From Duganella sp. 1224 (GTDB taxonomy: Bacteria; Pseudomonadota; Gammaproteobacteria; Burkholderiales; Burkholderiaceae_D): a stretch of 64,000 nt of DNA. Below the pieces are notes generated by a model. The model was not told the origin of the DNA, did no database searches, and saw nothing but the letters and a program-made list of their open reading frames with translations. Positions 28,409 through 37,343 of the stretch are shown piece by piece. The DNA is taken from the NCBI RefSeq assembly GCF_013408245.1, contig NZ_JACBYS010000001.1, positions 1,984,001-2,048,000 of the forward strand, read 5' to 3'. Position 1 is the stretch's first letter, and each line of letters opens with the position of its first letter. The position numbers and the translations under genes were made by a program.

Positions 28409-30844
28409 TCAGCCCCGCAACGTCGCGCTGCCCTTGCCGTCCAGCTTCATCCCGGTCAGGCGTTCGCCGTAGCGGACCTTGACGACTTGCCCCGGCTTGC
28501 CGCGCAACTGCAGCAGCTTCAGCTGGCCGTCGGCCCAGTCCAGATCCAGCTCCACGCCGCCGCGCGCGCGCACGCCGCGCAGCGCGCCCTCCGGCCACGC
28601 CTTGGGCAAGGCCGCCAGCACCCGGACTTCGCCGCCCCACGATTGCACCAGCATTTCCAGGATCGCCGCCGTGCCGCCGAAATTGCCGTCGATCTGGAAC
28701 GGCGGGTGGGCGTCGAACATGTTCGGGTAGGTGCGCTCGGGGCCGAGCAGCCCTTGCAGGATGCCGTAGGCGCGCTCGCCCTCGCCCATGCGGGTCCACA
28801 GTGCCAGCCGCCAGGCGGTGGCCCAGCCGGTCGACTTGTCGCCGCGCGTGTTGAGCGTGACCTTGGCGGCGGCGATCAGCGCCGGCGTGTCGCGCACGTT
28901 GATTTGCTCGCTCGGATAGACGCCATACAGGTGCGAGACGTGGCGGTGCTGCTGCTCGGGCGCGCCGGCGTCCCAGTCCTCCAGCCACTCCTGCAACTGG
29001 CCCTGCGCGCCCACGCGGTCCGCCGCCAGCCGCGCGCGTTTGGCGGCCAGTTCGGCAGCAAAGGCGGCGTCGCTGTCGTTCAGCAGCGCATGCGCCGTCA
29101 GCGTCCAGCCGAACAGATCGCGGATGATCTGGCGGTCCATGGCCGGCCCGGCGCAGGTGGCCACGCCCTTGTGATGCTCGTTCTCCGGCGAGATGGACGG
29201 CGACGTCACCAGTCCCCTGCCCTGCGGGTCCTCCACCAGCGTATCGACAAAGAACAGCGACGCGCCTTTCAGCAGCGGATAGATGCGGCGCAGGTAGACC
29301 GGGTCCGGGTGGTAGTCGTAGTGGTCCCACAAGGCCTGGCACAGCCACGCCCCGCCGCAAGGCCACATGCCCCACAGCGGCCCGTCGATCGGTGCGGTGG
29401 CGCGCCACAAGTCGGTATTGTGATGCGCCATCCAGCCGCGCGCGCCGTAGCCCTTGCTGGCGGTGACGGCGCCGGTCACGCTCAGGTCTTCCACCATGCG
29501 CAGCAGCGGCTCCACGCATTCGGCGATGTTGGCCGATTGCGCCGGCCAGTAGTTCATCTGCGTGTTGATGTTGATGGTGTACTTGCCGCCCCACGGCGGA
29601 TTGGTGCCCTCGTTCCACAGCCCTTGCAGATTGGCCGGCTGCCCGCCCGGCCGTGATGAGGACAGCAGCAGATAACGCCCATACTGCACGTACAACGCGG
29701 CCAGGCCGGGATCCGGTTGTTGCTCGGCCAGCGCGATGCGCCGGTTGGTCGGACGCGGATCGGCGGCGCCGGCGCCTATCCGCAGCGACAAGCGGCGGAA
29801 CAGCGCCTGGTGCGCATGCACATGGCCGCTGCGCAGCCGCGCATACGGCTTGGCGGCAGCGGCGGCGGTCTGCGCGCGCACCATTCCGACCGGATCGCCG
29901 CCGACGTCTGCGTAGTTGATGTAGCTGGTGGCGGCGGCCACCAGCAGCGTGACCGTGGTGGCGTCGCGCACCTCGATGCGGTCGCCACGCGGGGTAATGG
30001 CGCCATCGCCCAGCGCCTGCACCCGCACCGCGTAGCGCAAGGCGGACGGAATGCCGGCGGCGGCCACGTTGCGGCCCTCGATCAGCAGCGCGTCGGCGCC
30101 ATCGGCGCGCAGCGACAGGCTGGATGGCCGCTCGTCCGCGCGCAACGGCTCGCGGTAGTCCCACGGCATCGGCGGCGCGGCCGTTTCCACCTTGGCGCCG
30201 GTGTAATCGGTGCTGCCATAGCTGGTTTCGCGCGGATGGCGGTAGCCCAGGTCGAAGTTCATGACGCCGCCGGTGGCAACCAGACGGATGACGATCACCT
30301 GGTCCGGCGCGCTGGCAAACACCTCGCGCTTGTACTGCACCTTGCCGTCGCTGAAGCGGGTGGAAGCGATGGCGGTGTCCAGGTCCAGCCAGCGCCGGTA
30401 GGCCGCGGCTTCGGTGGCGCCCTGGAAGTCCAGCAGCAGGTCGCCCGCCGCGCCGTACGGCATCTGTGTCTTGGGGAGGCCCATCATCGACGACGAGATC
30501 AGGTCCGCCGCCTCGGCGAACCTGCCGTCATCGATCAGCGCCCGCACCCGCGGCAGCGCGGCCAGCGAACGGGGATTGTTGGGATCATACGGACCGCCGG
30601 CGAACAGCGTGTCCTCATTGAGCTGGATGCGCTCCTGCGCGACGCGGCCGAAGCACATGGCGCCGAGGCGGCCGTTCCCGACCGGCAGCGCCTCCACCCA
30701 CGGCCCGGCGGCCTGCTCATACCACAGCGACAGGCTTTCCTGCGCGCCGCGCGTGGTGGCTTGTACGGCCGCCCGGGCCAAACCGGGAAAGGCCATGGCC
30801 AGTCCCGCCGTGATCATGAAATTGCGTCTTGTTGTCGTCTCCAT
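28409..30844 (-). CDS. GH95-family alpha-L-fucosidase, Tat-exported
   Basis: About 811 residues. The start at ATG 30844 gives METTTRRNFMITAGLAMAFPGLA, a twin-arginine signal; a TTG further upstream is less likely. GH95 landmarks are LPVGNGRLGAMCFG near the N terminus, NINTQMNYWPAQSANIAEC (the Asn pair that activates water), SPSISPENEH (general acid Glu) and DGNFGGTAAILEM. GH95 enzymes are inverting alpha-1,2-L-fucosidases or, in some bacteria, alpha-galactosidases on plant glycans. There is no adjacent glycan transporter or fucose catabolic gene. Tat export suggests folding or cofactor binding before secretion. Confidence 0.9.
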   Translation of the reverse strand: METTTRRNFMITAGLAMAFPGLARAAVQATTRGAQESLSLWYEQAAGPWVEALPVGNGRLGAMCFGRVAQERIQLNEDTLFAGGPYDPNNPRSLAALPRVRALIDDGRFAEAADLISSSMMGLPKTQMPYGAAGDLLLDFQGATEAAAYRRWLDLDTAIASTRFSDGKVQYKREVFASAPDQVIVIRLVATGGVMNFDLGYRHPRETSYGSTDYTGAKVETAAPPMPWDYREPLRADERPSSLSLRADGADALLIEGRNVAAAGIPSALRYAVRVQALGDGAITPRGDRIEVRDATTVTLLVAAATSYINYADVGGDPVGMVRAQTAAAAAKPYARLRSGHVHAHQALFRRLSLRIGAGAADPRPTNRRIALAEQQPDPGLAALYVQYGRYLLLSSSRPGGQPANLQGLWNEGTNPPWGGKYTININTQMNYWPAQSANIAECVEPLLRMVEDLSVTGAVTASKGYGARGWMAHHNTDLWRATAPIDGPLWGMWPCGGAWLCQALWDHYDYHPDPVYLRRIYPLLKGASLFFVDTLVEDPQGRGLVTSPSISPENEHHKGVATCAGPAMDRQIIRDLFGWTLTAHALLNDSDAAFAAELAAKRARLAADRVGAQGQLQEWLEDWDAGAPEQQHRHVSHLYGVYPSEQINVRDTPALIAAAKVTLNTRGDKSTGWATAWRLALWTRMGEGERAYGILQGLLGPERTYPNMFDAHPPFQIDGNFGGTAAILEMLVQSWGGEVRVLAALPKAWPEGALRGVRARGGVELDLDWADGQLKLLQLRGKPGQVVKVRYGERLTGMKLDGKGSATLRG

Positions 30845-30902
30845 GCAGCGTATTCTGCACGGGAAGGCATCACGCCACAATAATGAAATTCACCATCCCG
30901 CG

Positions 30903-31484
30903 CTACGATTTTGACGACGAGCCGGGCAGCGTGTACTTCACCGCTTCCAGCACCTCCCGCGACAGCGCCTCGTCATCCACCGCGCGCGCCAGCACAATCG
31001 CGCCGACCATGGCGGCGTAGTTGGCCAGGGCCTGCTTGCGCTGCCGCTCGGCGTCCTCGCCGGGCATCAACTGCTCCAGGATCGCCATCTGGCTGCGCGC
31101 GCCGGCCGTCAGCGCATGCCGCGCCTTGGGGCCGAGCCGCGCCACGTCCGGGCCCAGCGCGGTCACCGCGCAACCCAGTTCCGGGTGGTCGCGGTGCTGC
31201 TCGTTCAGATAGCCGTTGTAGATCTTCTCCAGCGCCGTGTCGCGCCCCTCGGCCAGATAGCCGTCCCAGCGGTCCACCGATTTTTTCAGCGCGTGGGCGG
31301 CCGCCTCGGCCAGCAAGTCTTCCTTCGATTCGAAATGACCGTAAAAGCCGCCGTGCGTCAGCCCGGCGCTCTTCATCAGATCGGCCACGCCGATGCCGTC
31401 GTAGCCCTTCTCGCGGAACAACCGGGCGGCGGTTTCCACGATGCGCTCGCGGTTGAGCGCCACTTGTTCCCTGCTGACTTTCAT
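30903..31484 (-). CDS. TetR-family transcriptional regulator
   Basis: A 193-residue repressor-type protein. The N-terminal helix-turn-helix is ETAARLFREKGYDGIGVADLMKSAGLTHGGFYGHFESKEDLLAEA, and the C-terminal helical domain has CAVTALGPDVARLGP, typical of the AcrR/YcdC-like group. It is divergent from the thiolase gene, with 87 bases between them containing a strong promoter overlapped by an imperfect dyad. It probably represses the thiolase and itself. Confidence 0.88.
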   Translation of the reverse strand: MKVSREQVALNRERIVETAARLFREKGYDGIGVADLMKSAGLTHGGFYGHFESKEDLLAEAAAHALKKSVDRWDGYLAEGRDTALEKIYNGYLNEQHRDHPELGCAVTALGPDVARLGPKARHALTAGARSQMAILEQLMPGEDAERQRKQALANYAAMVGAIVLARAVDDEALSREVLEAVKYTLPGSSSKS

Positions 31485-31507
31485 TTTCGACTCCTACTTC
31501 TAATCCA

Positions 31508-31535
31508 TTGACATTATACATGACAGGCATAATAT
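31508..31535 (+). promoter_or_regulatory. Sigma-70 promoter of the thiolase gene with overlapping dyad
   Basis: TTGACA and TAATAT are separated by 16 bases. An imperfect inverted repeat (ATTATAC, 7 bases, GCATAAT) covers the spacer and -10 region, a typical position for a TetR operator. Confidence 0.6.
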
Positions 31536-31571
31536 ATCAATCATTACGACCATCATTAAAGGAAACCCATC

Positions 31572-32708
31572 ATGAAAGCCGTTATCAGCGCCTATGCCCG
31601 TTCACCCTTTCATTTCGCCCGCAAGGGCAAGCTGGCCGAGGTCCGCCCGGACGACCTCGGCGCGCAAGTGGTCAAGGGCTTGATCGCGCGCACCGGCATT
31701 GATCCCACATTGCTGGACGACGTCATCCTCGGCTGCGCCTATCCGGAATCCTCGCAGGGCAACAACCTGGCGCGCATCGTCTCGCTGCTGGCCGGCTTCC
31801 CGCACGAGGTCAGCGCCATGACCATCAACCGCTTCTGCGGCTCGTCCATGTCCGCCATCCACATCGCTGCCGCCAACATCGAGGCCGGCCTGGGCGAGGC
31901 CTACCTGTGCGTGGGCGTGGAGTCGATGACCATGGTGCCGCAGGGCGGCTTCAACTTCTCGCCCAATCCGCAACTGCTGGCCGAGACCGACGCCTACATC
32001 AGCATGGGCGACACCGCCGAAAACGTCGCCCGCAAATACGAGGTGGCGCGCGCCGACCAGGAGGTGCTGGCCCTGCAGTCGCACCAGAAAGCTGCCGCCG
32101 CCCGCGCCGCCGGTTTGCTGAAGGACGAAATCGTCCCCATCGCCACCGCCAGCGGCGAGGTGATCGCGGAAGACGGCTGCATCCGCCCCGGCACCACGTT
32201 GGAGGCGCTGGCGTCGCTGAAGCCGGTGTTCGATCCGGAGCATGGCGTGGTCACCGCCGGCACCTCGTCGCCGCTGACCGACGGCGCCTCGGCGGTGCTG
32301 GTCACCAGCGAGGACTTCGCCCGCCGCCACGGCCTGGCGCCGAGCGCGCGCATCGTCTCGATGGCGGCGGTGGGCTGCGACCCGGCGCTGATGGGCATCG
32401 GTCCGATTCCGGCCACGCAAAAGGCATTAAAGCTGGCCGGCCTGACGGCGGCGGACATCGACGTGGCCGAGATCAACGAGGCCTTCGCCTCGCAGGCGCT
32501 GGCCTGCGTGCGGGAGCTGGGCATCAAGCCGGAGGTGCTGAACATCGACGGCGGCGGCATGGCCATCGGCCACCCGCTGGGCGCCACCGGCGCGCGCATC
32601 ACCGGCAAGGCGGCGGCGCTGCTGAAACGCACCGGCGGCCGCTACGCGCTGGCCGCGCAGTGCATCGGCGGCGGCCAGGGCATCGCCACCATCCTGGAAA
32701 AAATCTAG
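31572..32708 (+). CDS. Acetyl-CoA C-acyltransferase (thiolase)
   Basis: A 378-residue thiolase. The nucleophilic Cys lies in NRFCGSSMSAIHIAAANI (about residue 89), the second conserved block is NEAFASQALACVRELG, the His in GGGMAIGHPLGATGAR and the second Cys in AAQCIGGGQGIATILE. It condenses or cleaves acyl-CoA; whether it is degradative (FadA-like) or biosynthetic cannot be decided from the sequence. It is transcribed alone under a divergent TetR regulator, suggesting an inducible lipid or aromatic-acid function. Its stop codon shares CTAG with the convergent GGDEF gene. Confidence 0.92.
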   Translation: MKAVISAYARSPFHFARKGKLAEVRPDDLGAQVVKGLIARTGIDPTLLDDVILGCAYPESSQGNNLARIVSLLAGFPHEVSAMTINRFCGSSMSAIHIAAANIEAGLGEAYLCVGVESMTMVPQGGFNFSPNPQLLAETDAYISMGDTAENVARKYEVARADQEVLALQSHQKAAAARAAGLLKDEIVPIATASGEVIAEDGCIRPGTTLEALASLKPVFDPEHGVVTAGTSSPLTDGASAVLVTSEDFARRHGLAPSARIVSMAAVGCDPALMGIGPIPATQKALKLAGLTAADIDVAEINEAFASQALACVRELGIKPEVLNIDGGGMAIGHPLGATGARITGKAAALLKRTGGRYALAAQCIGGGQGIATILEKI

Positions 32709-34189
32709 GCGGCCAGCTCGATGCTGTTGCGGCCGGCCCGCTTGGCGCGCTGCAGCGCGATGTCGAGCCGGTCGAGCAGCGCGCCGCTGCCCTCCTCCGG
32801 GCCCACTTCGGTCACGCTCAGCGCCACGCTGACGCTGCCGCCATAGCCGGCGACTGGCAGGTCGGCGTCGGCCAGCGCGGCGCGCAGCTTTTCTGCCAGC
32901 CGCATGGCGTCGGCCGCGCTGGTGTGGGTGGCGACGATGAGGAATTCCTCGCCGCGCATGCGCGCCAGCGTGTCCGAGGCGCGCAGCCGGCCCTGCACCG
33001 TTTCGGCCACCTTGCGCAGCGCCGCCTCGCCCACCGGCGAACCGTATAAATCATTCGACGACCGGAAACTGCCGACGTCGAACGACAGCACCGCCAGCGG
33101 CAGGCCATAACGGCGCGCGCGGCGGATTTCGTTGTCCAGCGCATCCTCGCCGGCGCGGCGGTTGGCCGCGCCGGTGACCGCGTCCACGGTGCTCATCTGC
33201 GACAACTGGCCAGACAAGGCATCGTTGCGGTGCTTCAGTTCACTCATGCCCAGGCCATAGCTGACGAATTGCGCCAGGCTGGAGAAGCACGCGAACTGCT
33301 CGCGCGAGAAGCTGATGTGGCGGTCGAACATCAGGCAGATGGCGCCCATCTCGGGGCCGCCCGGCTCGGCGCGCAGCGGCAGCGCCAGCACCATGCGCAC
33401 GTTGCGGTCGTGCAGCGCCATCGCCAGTTCCGGGTCGCCGGCTTTTTCCGGCGCGTCCAGCAGCACCATCTCGCCGCGCGCCACCGCCATCAGCGGCGGG
33501 AAGCTGTCGCGCAGCGGCGATTGCAGCAGATGGTCGCGCCGCTGCAGCAGGCGGCCGAGGTCGAGGTGGTTGCGCGCTTCCTGCGCCACCAGCTGCAGGT
33601 CGCCGCGTTCCTTCATGTGCAGCACGGCGGTGTGGCGCACGCCGGGGAAATTGCACAACGCCAGGCAGATTTGCGAGGCCATGATGTTGATGCTGTCGAT
33701 GCCGCCCAGCGCGCGCTGCAGGCTGCGCTGCACGCTCAGCAGGTCGCGCAGTTCCTTTTCCTTGTCGAGCAGCGCCTGCTGCATGGCAGCGGCGGGGTCG
33801 GCCGGCACTGCCAGCGCCTGGCGCACGGCCTCCTGGAGCGCGTCGTTGAGCACGGGGCAGATGCGGTAGTCGAAGGTGCCGTAGGCCATCAGCTCCGGCA
33901 GCCAGGCGCTGTGCTCGTAGGCGCACAGCAGCAGGATGGGAGCGCCGGCGCGGCCGCGGATCAGCGCGCCGATGCCGGCCAACTGGTTCAGGTGCTCGAA
34001 GCCGTTCAGGTCGAGGATCAGCAGGTCGGCCTCGCGCTTGGCCAGCGCGGCGCTGGTGGCGTCCACCTGGTCGCAGGAGACGAGTTGCGAGAACATTTCC
34101 CCGCAGCACGACTGGAATTCCGCGCGGCGATCGGGACTCGGATTGAAGAAGACGCCCGTGCTGTTCGAGCGGCTGTAGATTTGCGGCAT
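32705..34189 (-). CDS. Pseudo-receiver/GAF/GGDEF-domain protein with RGEEF signature
   Basis: A 494-residue protein from ATG 34189; upstream frame runs into a repeat and is discarded. Residues 10-130 look like a receiver-like fold (LLILDLNGFEHL, ILLLCAYEHSAWLPELMAY) with an atypical phosphorylation pocket. A GAF-like domain (about 160-310) and a C-terminal GGDEF domain (VDAVTGAANRRAGEDALDNEI) follow. The active-site motif reads RGEEF instead of GGDEF or GGEEF, so diguanylate cyclase activity is possible but not assured. An RxxD inhibitory site is not obvious. Confidence 0.85.
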   Translation of the reverse strand: MPQIYSRSNSTGVFFNPSPDRRAEFQSCCGEMFSQLVSCDQVDATSAALAKREADLLILDLNGFEHLNQLAGIGALIRGRAGAPILLLCAYEHSAWLPELMAYGTFDYRICPVLNDALQEAVRQALAVPADPAAAMQQALLDKEKELRDLLSVQRSLQRALGGIDSINIMASQICLALCNFPGVRHTAVLHMKERGDLQLVAQEARNHLDLGRLLQRRDHLLQSPLRDSFPPLMAVARGEMVLLDAPEKAGDPELAMALHDRNVRMVLALPLRAEPGGPEMGAICLMFDRHISFSREQFACFSSLAQFVSYGLGMSELKHRNDALSGQLSQMSTVDAVTGAANRRAGEDALDNEIRRARRYGLPLAVLSFDVGSFRSSNDLYGSPVGEAALRKVAETVQGRLRASDTLARMRGEEFLIVATHTSAADAMRLAEKLRAALADADLPVAGYGGSVSVALSVTEVGPEEGSGALLDRLDIALQRAKRAGRNSIELAA

Positions 34190-34290
34190 GGTGTGCTCCC
34201 CTAGTTTCTTTTTAGTTTTTTCCTCGAACGATAGTGTGCCATAACGTTCAAAATTATCAATCTTTTTGTGCCTACCCCGCACGGCCTGGC

Positions 34291-34320
34291 GGGGTCTGAC
34301 CCCGTGCGGGGTCAGACCCC
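34291..34320. repeat. Intergenic palindrome, copy 3 (centre GTGC)
   Basis: Perfect 13-base arms GGGGTCTGACCCC and GGGGTCAGACCCC around GTGC. It lies between the divergent starts of the GGDEF gene and the SDR-ku operon. Confidence 0.9.
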
Positions 34321-34432
34321 TAAGTGGTGAGGCTGGCGTCGAGGCAAAAGCGTGCGGGGTTTGTGTGAAGGAGCGCACCGTCTTGCAAGCGACCCAGGCC
34401 AATACTGTGTGCTCAGTCTCCGGGAGAACACC

Positions 34433-35428
34433 ATGTCACAATCCGAAAACAAGGCCGATCAGGGCACCGCCAGCCTGCAACGCGAAGTCCAGCAACGCCA
34501 GGACCAGCTGGACCGCCAGGGTCCGCGCGCCAGCGACAGCGGCAACAGCAAGGAGGCGGTGCAGACCACTGACCACACTTATCCGGGCACGCCGATGCCG
34601 TCCCAGCACCTGGAAAAACCAGGGCTGGAGGCGGACATGGAGCAAAAACCGGAATTCCTCGCGCCCGACTACTGCGGCAGCGGCAAGCTGGCCGGCATGG
34701 CGGCGCTGATCACCGGCGGCGATTCCGGCATCGGCCGCGCGGTGGCGGTGCTGTACGCGCGCGAGGGCGCGGACGTGGCCATCGTCTATCTGGAAGAGGA
34801 CCAGGACGCGCAGGACACCAAGCGCTACGTCGAGGCCGAGGGCCAGAGCTGCCTGCTGCTGCGCGGCGATGTGCGCGATCCGGCCTTCTGCCGCGACGCC
34901 GCGCACCAGGCGCACGAACGCTTCGGCCGGCTGGACATCCTGGTCAACAACGCCGCCTTCCAGGAGCACGCGGAAAAGCTGACCGACCTGACCGAGGACC
35001 GCTTCGACCTGACCATGAAGACCAACGTCTACGGCTACTTCCACATGGCCAAGGCGGTGCTGCCGTATCTGAAGCGCGGCGCGTCCATCATCAACACCGG
35101 CTCGGTGACCGGCCTGCAGGGCGCCGAGCATCTGCTGGACTACTCCACCACCAAGGGCGCGATCCACGCGTTCACCAAATCGCTGGCGTCCAACCTGCTG
35201 GACCAGGGCATCCGCGTCAACGCCGTGGCGCCGGGGCCGGTGTGGACGCCGCTGAATCCGGCCGACCAGTCGCCGGACGAGATCGCCAAGTTTGGCGCCG
35301 ATACCGACATGAAGCGTCCGGCGCAACCGCAGGAGCTGTCGCCGTCCTACGTGTTCCTGGCGGCGCCCAGCTGCTCCAGCTACATTACCGGGATTGTGCT
35401 GCCGGTGACCGGGTCGGTGGGCGGTTAA
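34433..35428 (+). CDS. SDR-family oxidoreductase of the general-stress (YdaD/YhxD-like) type
   Basis: A 331-residue short-chain dehydrogenase with a polar 75-residue N-terminal extension (QQRQDQLDRQGPRASDSGNS) before the Rossmann motif ITGGDSGIGRAVA. The NNAA, Ser (NTGS) and YSTTKGA catalytic Tyr/Lys elements are all present. It resembles bacterial general-stress dehydrogenases. The ATG at 34433 has a GGGAGAA ribosome-binding site. It stops only 3 bases before ku, so the two are co-transcribed, linking it to DNA repair or desiccation stress. Confidence 0.85.
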   Translation: MSQSENKADQGTASLQREVQQRQDQLDRQGPRASDSGNSKEAVQTTDHTYPGTPMPSQHLEKPGLEADMEQKPEFLAPDYCGSGKLAGMAALITGGDSGIGRAVAVLYAREGADVAIVYLEEDQDAQDTKRYVEAEGQSCLLLRGDVRDPAFCRDAAHQAHERFGRLDILVNNAAFQEHAEKLTDLTEDRFDLTMKTNVYGYFHMAKAVLPYLKRGASIINTGSVTGLQGAEHLLDYSTTKGAIHAFTKSLASNLLDQGIRVNAVAPGPVWTPLNPADQSPDEIAKFGADTDMKRPAQPQELSPSYVFLAAPSCSSYITGIVLPVTGSVGG

Positions 35429-35431
35429 GCC

Positions 35432-36451
35432 ATGGCCGCGCGCGCGTTGTGGAAAGGGGCGATCAGCTTTGGGCTGGTCTACATTCCGGTCGAGATGTAC
35501 ACGGCGGTGCAGGAGCATGACCTGGACCTGACCATGCTCGACCGGCGCGACTTTTCGCCGGTCGGCTACAAGCGCTATAACAAAAAGACCGGCAAGGAAG
35601 TCACGTGGGACGACATCGTCAAGGGCTATGAGTACGAGGACAACGAGTACGTGGTGCTGTCGGATGAAGACCTGAAACGCGCCAACGTGGAGGCCACGCA
35701 GACCATCGACATCGTGGCCTTCGTGGAGGCGGCCGATGTGCCGCTGACCTATTACGAAACGCCCTACTACCTCGCGCCGTCACGCGGCGGCGCCAAGGTG
35801 TATGCGCTGCTGCGCGAAACGCTGCGCAAGGCCGGCAAGATCGGCATCGCCACGGTGGTGATGCGCACCAAGCAGCATCTGTGCGCGCTGGTGTGCGTGG
35901 AGGACAAGATCGTCCTCAACACGCTGCGCTACGCGACCGAGATCCGCAGCGCGGAAGAACTGAAACTGCCGCCGGCCACCCTGAAAGCGGCCGGCATCAG
36001 CGACAAGGAGCTGCAAATGGCGCTGTCGCTGGTGGACGGCATGAGCGAGGAATGGAAGCCGGAGCAGTATCACGACACCTACAAGGAAGACGTGATGGCC
36101 ATGGTCAAGAAGAAGATCAAGGCCGGCCAGACCAAGACGATTACCGAGCCCGAAGCCGAGCCAAGCGCGCCGAAGGCATCCAACGTGGTCGACCTGGTGG
36201 CGCTGCTGCAGGACAGCCTGGGCAAGCGCGGCGGCACCAAGGCCGCCAAGCCGAAAGCGCGCGCCGCGACTGAGGAGGAAGATGACGACGAAGGCGCGGC
36301 CAAGCCCAAGTCGCGTGCCGGGACCTCGACGACAAGCGGCAAGCCGGCCCGCAGCCGCGGCACGGCGACCACCGCTACCACCCGCGCCAAGTCCACATCG
36401 ACCGCCACTGCGGCCAAGCGCAAGCCGGCAGCGAGCCGCAAGGCCGCATGA
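35432..36451 (+). CDS. ku: Non-homologous end-joining protein Ku
   Basis: A 339-residue bacterial Ku. The core (residues 1-255) starts ARALWKGAISFGLVYIPVEMYTA and includes the DDIVKGYEY motif, LNTLRYATEIR and the YHDTYKEDV segment. A C-terminal tail of about 80 residues is rich in Lys, Ala, Thr, Arg and Ser (AKRKPAASRKAA), as in extended Ku proteins that bind DNA more strongly. Ku dimers cap double-strand breaks and recruit LigD, encoded 2.6 kb away on the other strand. It is coupled to the upstream SDR gene. Confidence 0.95.
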   Translation: MAARALWKGAISFGLVYIPVEMYTAVQEHDLDLTMLDRRDFSPVGYKRYNKKTGKEVTWDDIVKGYEYEDNEYVVLSDEDLKRANVEATQTIDIVAFVEAADVPLTYYETPYYLAPSRGGAKVYALLRETLRKAGKIGIATVVMRTKQHLCALVCVEDKIVLNTLRYATEIRSAEELKLPPATLKAAGISDKELQMALSLVDGMSEEWKPEQYHDTYKEDVMAMVKKKIKAGQTKTITEPEAEPSAPKASNVVDLVALLQDSLGKRGGTKAAKPKARAATEEEDDDEGAAKPKSRAGTSTTSGKPARSRGTATTATTRAKSTSTATAAKRKPAASRKAA

Positions 36452-36531
36452 TCAACGCGGCGCCGCGCGCATACATGCGGCCGCGCGTGCGTTGAAGTGC
36501 GGCGCGCGGTGGGCGGCCTGCTGCCGCCCGC

Positions 36532-37272
36532 TCAGGCGAGCAAGCCGCCGTCCACCGTCATGATGGTGCCGGTGATGTGCCGCGCGGCGGGACTGGCCAG
36601 GAAAGTGACGGCGGCGGCAATGTCCGACGGCTCGGCGAAACGCCCCAGCGGCATCAGGCCGCGCTGGAAATCCGCGCTCTCGCCATTGGCCGGATTCATG
36701 TCGGTGTCGGTCGATCCCGGCTGCACCAGATTGGACGTGATATCCCGTCCGCCCAGCTCCTGCGCCAGCCCGCGCGTGAACGACTGCAGGGCCGACTTGG
36801 TCATGTAGTACACCGTACCCGGCGTGCCGACGATGCGGTCCGCCCCTGCCGAGCCGATCGTAATCACGCGGCCGCCCGCCTTGAGGTGCGGAATGGCAGC
36901 CTGCGTCGCCAGCACCGTGCCGCGCACGTTGACGTCAAACAGCGCGTCAATATCCTCCACGCTGAAATCGGCAATCAGGTTATAGCGCGCGATGCCGGCG
37001 TTGTTGACCAGGATATCCAGCCCGCCAAGTCCCGCCACCGCCTCCTCCACGGAACGCCTGATGGCGGCCGGATCGGCGCTGTCCGCCTGGATCGCCATCC
37101 CCTTCCGGCCCGATTCTTCGATCGACGCCACCACCGCCTGGGCGCGCTCCGCCGCGCTCTGATAAGTCAGCGCAACGTCCGCGCCGTTTTCCGCCAGTGC
37201 GCGCGCAATGGCGGCGCCGATGCCACGCGATCCGCCCGTCACAAGGGCACGTTTTCCAGCAAGCGTTTTCAT
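36532..37272 (-). CDS. SDR-family oxidoreductase (FabG-like)
   Basis: A 246-residue classical SDR. The start at ATG 37272 is chosen because AAAGG sits 6 bases upstream; an ATG at 37278 would abut the ribosome-binding site. TGGSRGIGAAIA, NNAGIAR, the catalytic Ser in IGSAG and YYMTKSALQ are intact. It is divergent from a TetR gene with a dyad between them. The regulator and enzyme likely form a xenobiotic- or aldehyde-responsive pair; the substrate is unknown. Confidence 0.85.
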   Translation of the reverse strand: MKTLAGKRALVTGGSRGIGAAIARALAENGADVALTYQSAAERAQAVVASIEESGRKGMAIQADSADPAAIRRSVEEAVAGLGGLDILVNNAGIARYNLIADFSVEDIDALFDVNVRGTVLATQAAIPHLKAGGRVITIGSAGADRIVGTPGTVYYMTKSALQSFTRGLAQELGGRDITSNLVQPGSTDTDMNPANGESADFQRGLMPLGRFAEPSDIAAAVTFLASPAARHITGTIMTVDGGLLA

Positions 37273-37281
37273 TCCCATCCT

Positions 37282-37303
37282 TTATGTAGTGATTACTGCA
37301 TAA
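37282..37303. promoter_or_regulatory. Operator-like dyad between SDR and TetR genes
   Basis: Two 11-base half-sites, TTATGTAGTGA and TTACTGCATAA, are complementary at 9 of 11 positions. The dyad covers the leader of the SDR gene and lies 41 bases before the TetR start. It fits a TetR-family operator. Confidence 0.6.
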
Positions 37304-37343
37304 ATCATATGGTAGCATCGCAGCCTGGTCAAGGAATTTTGTA

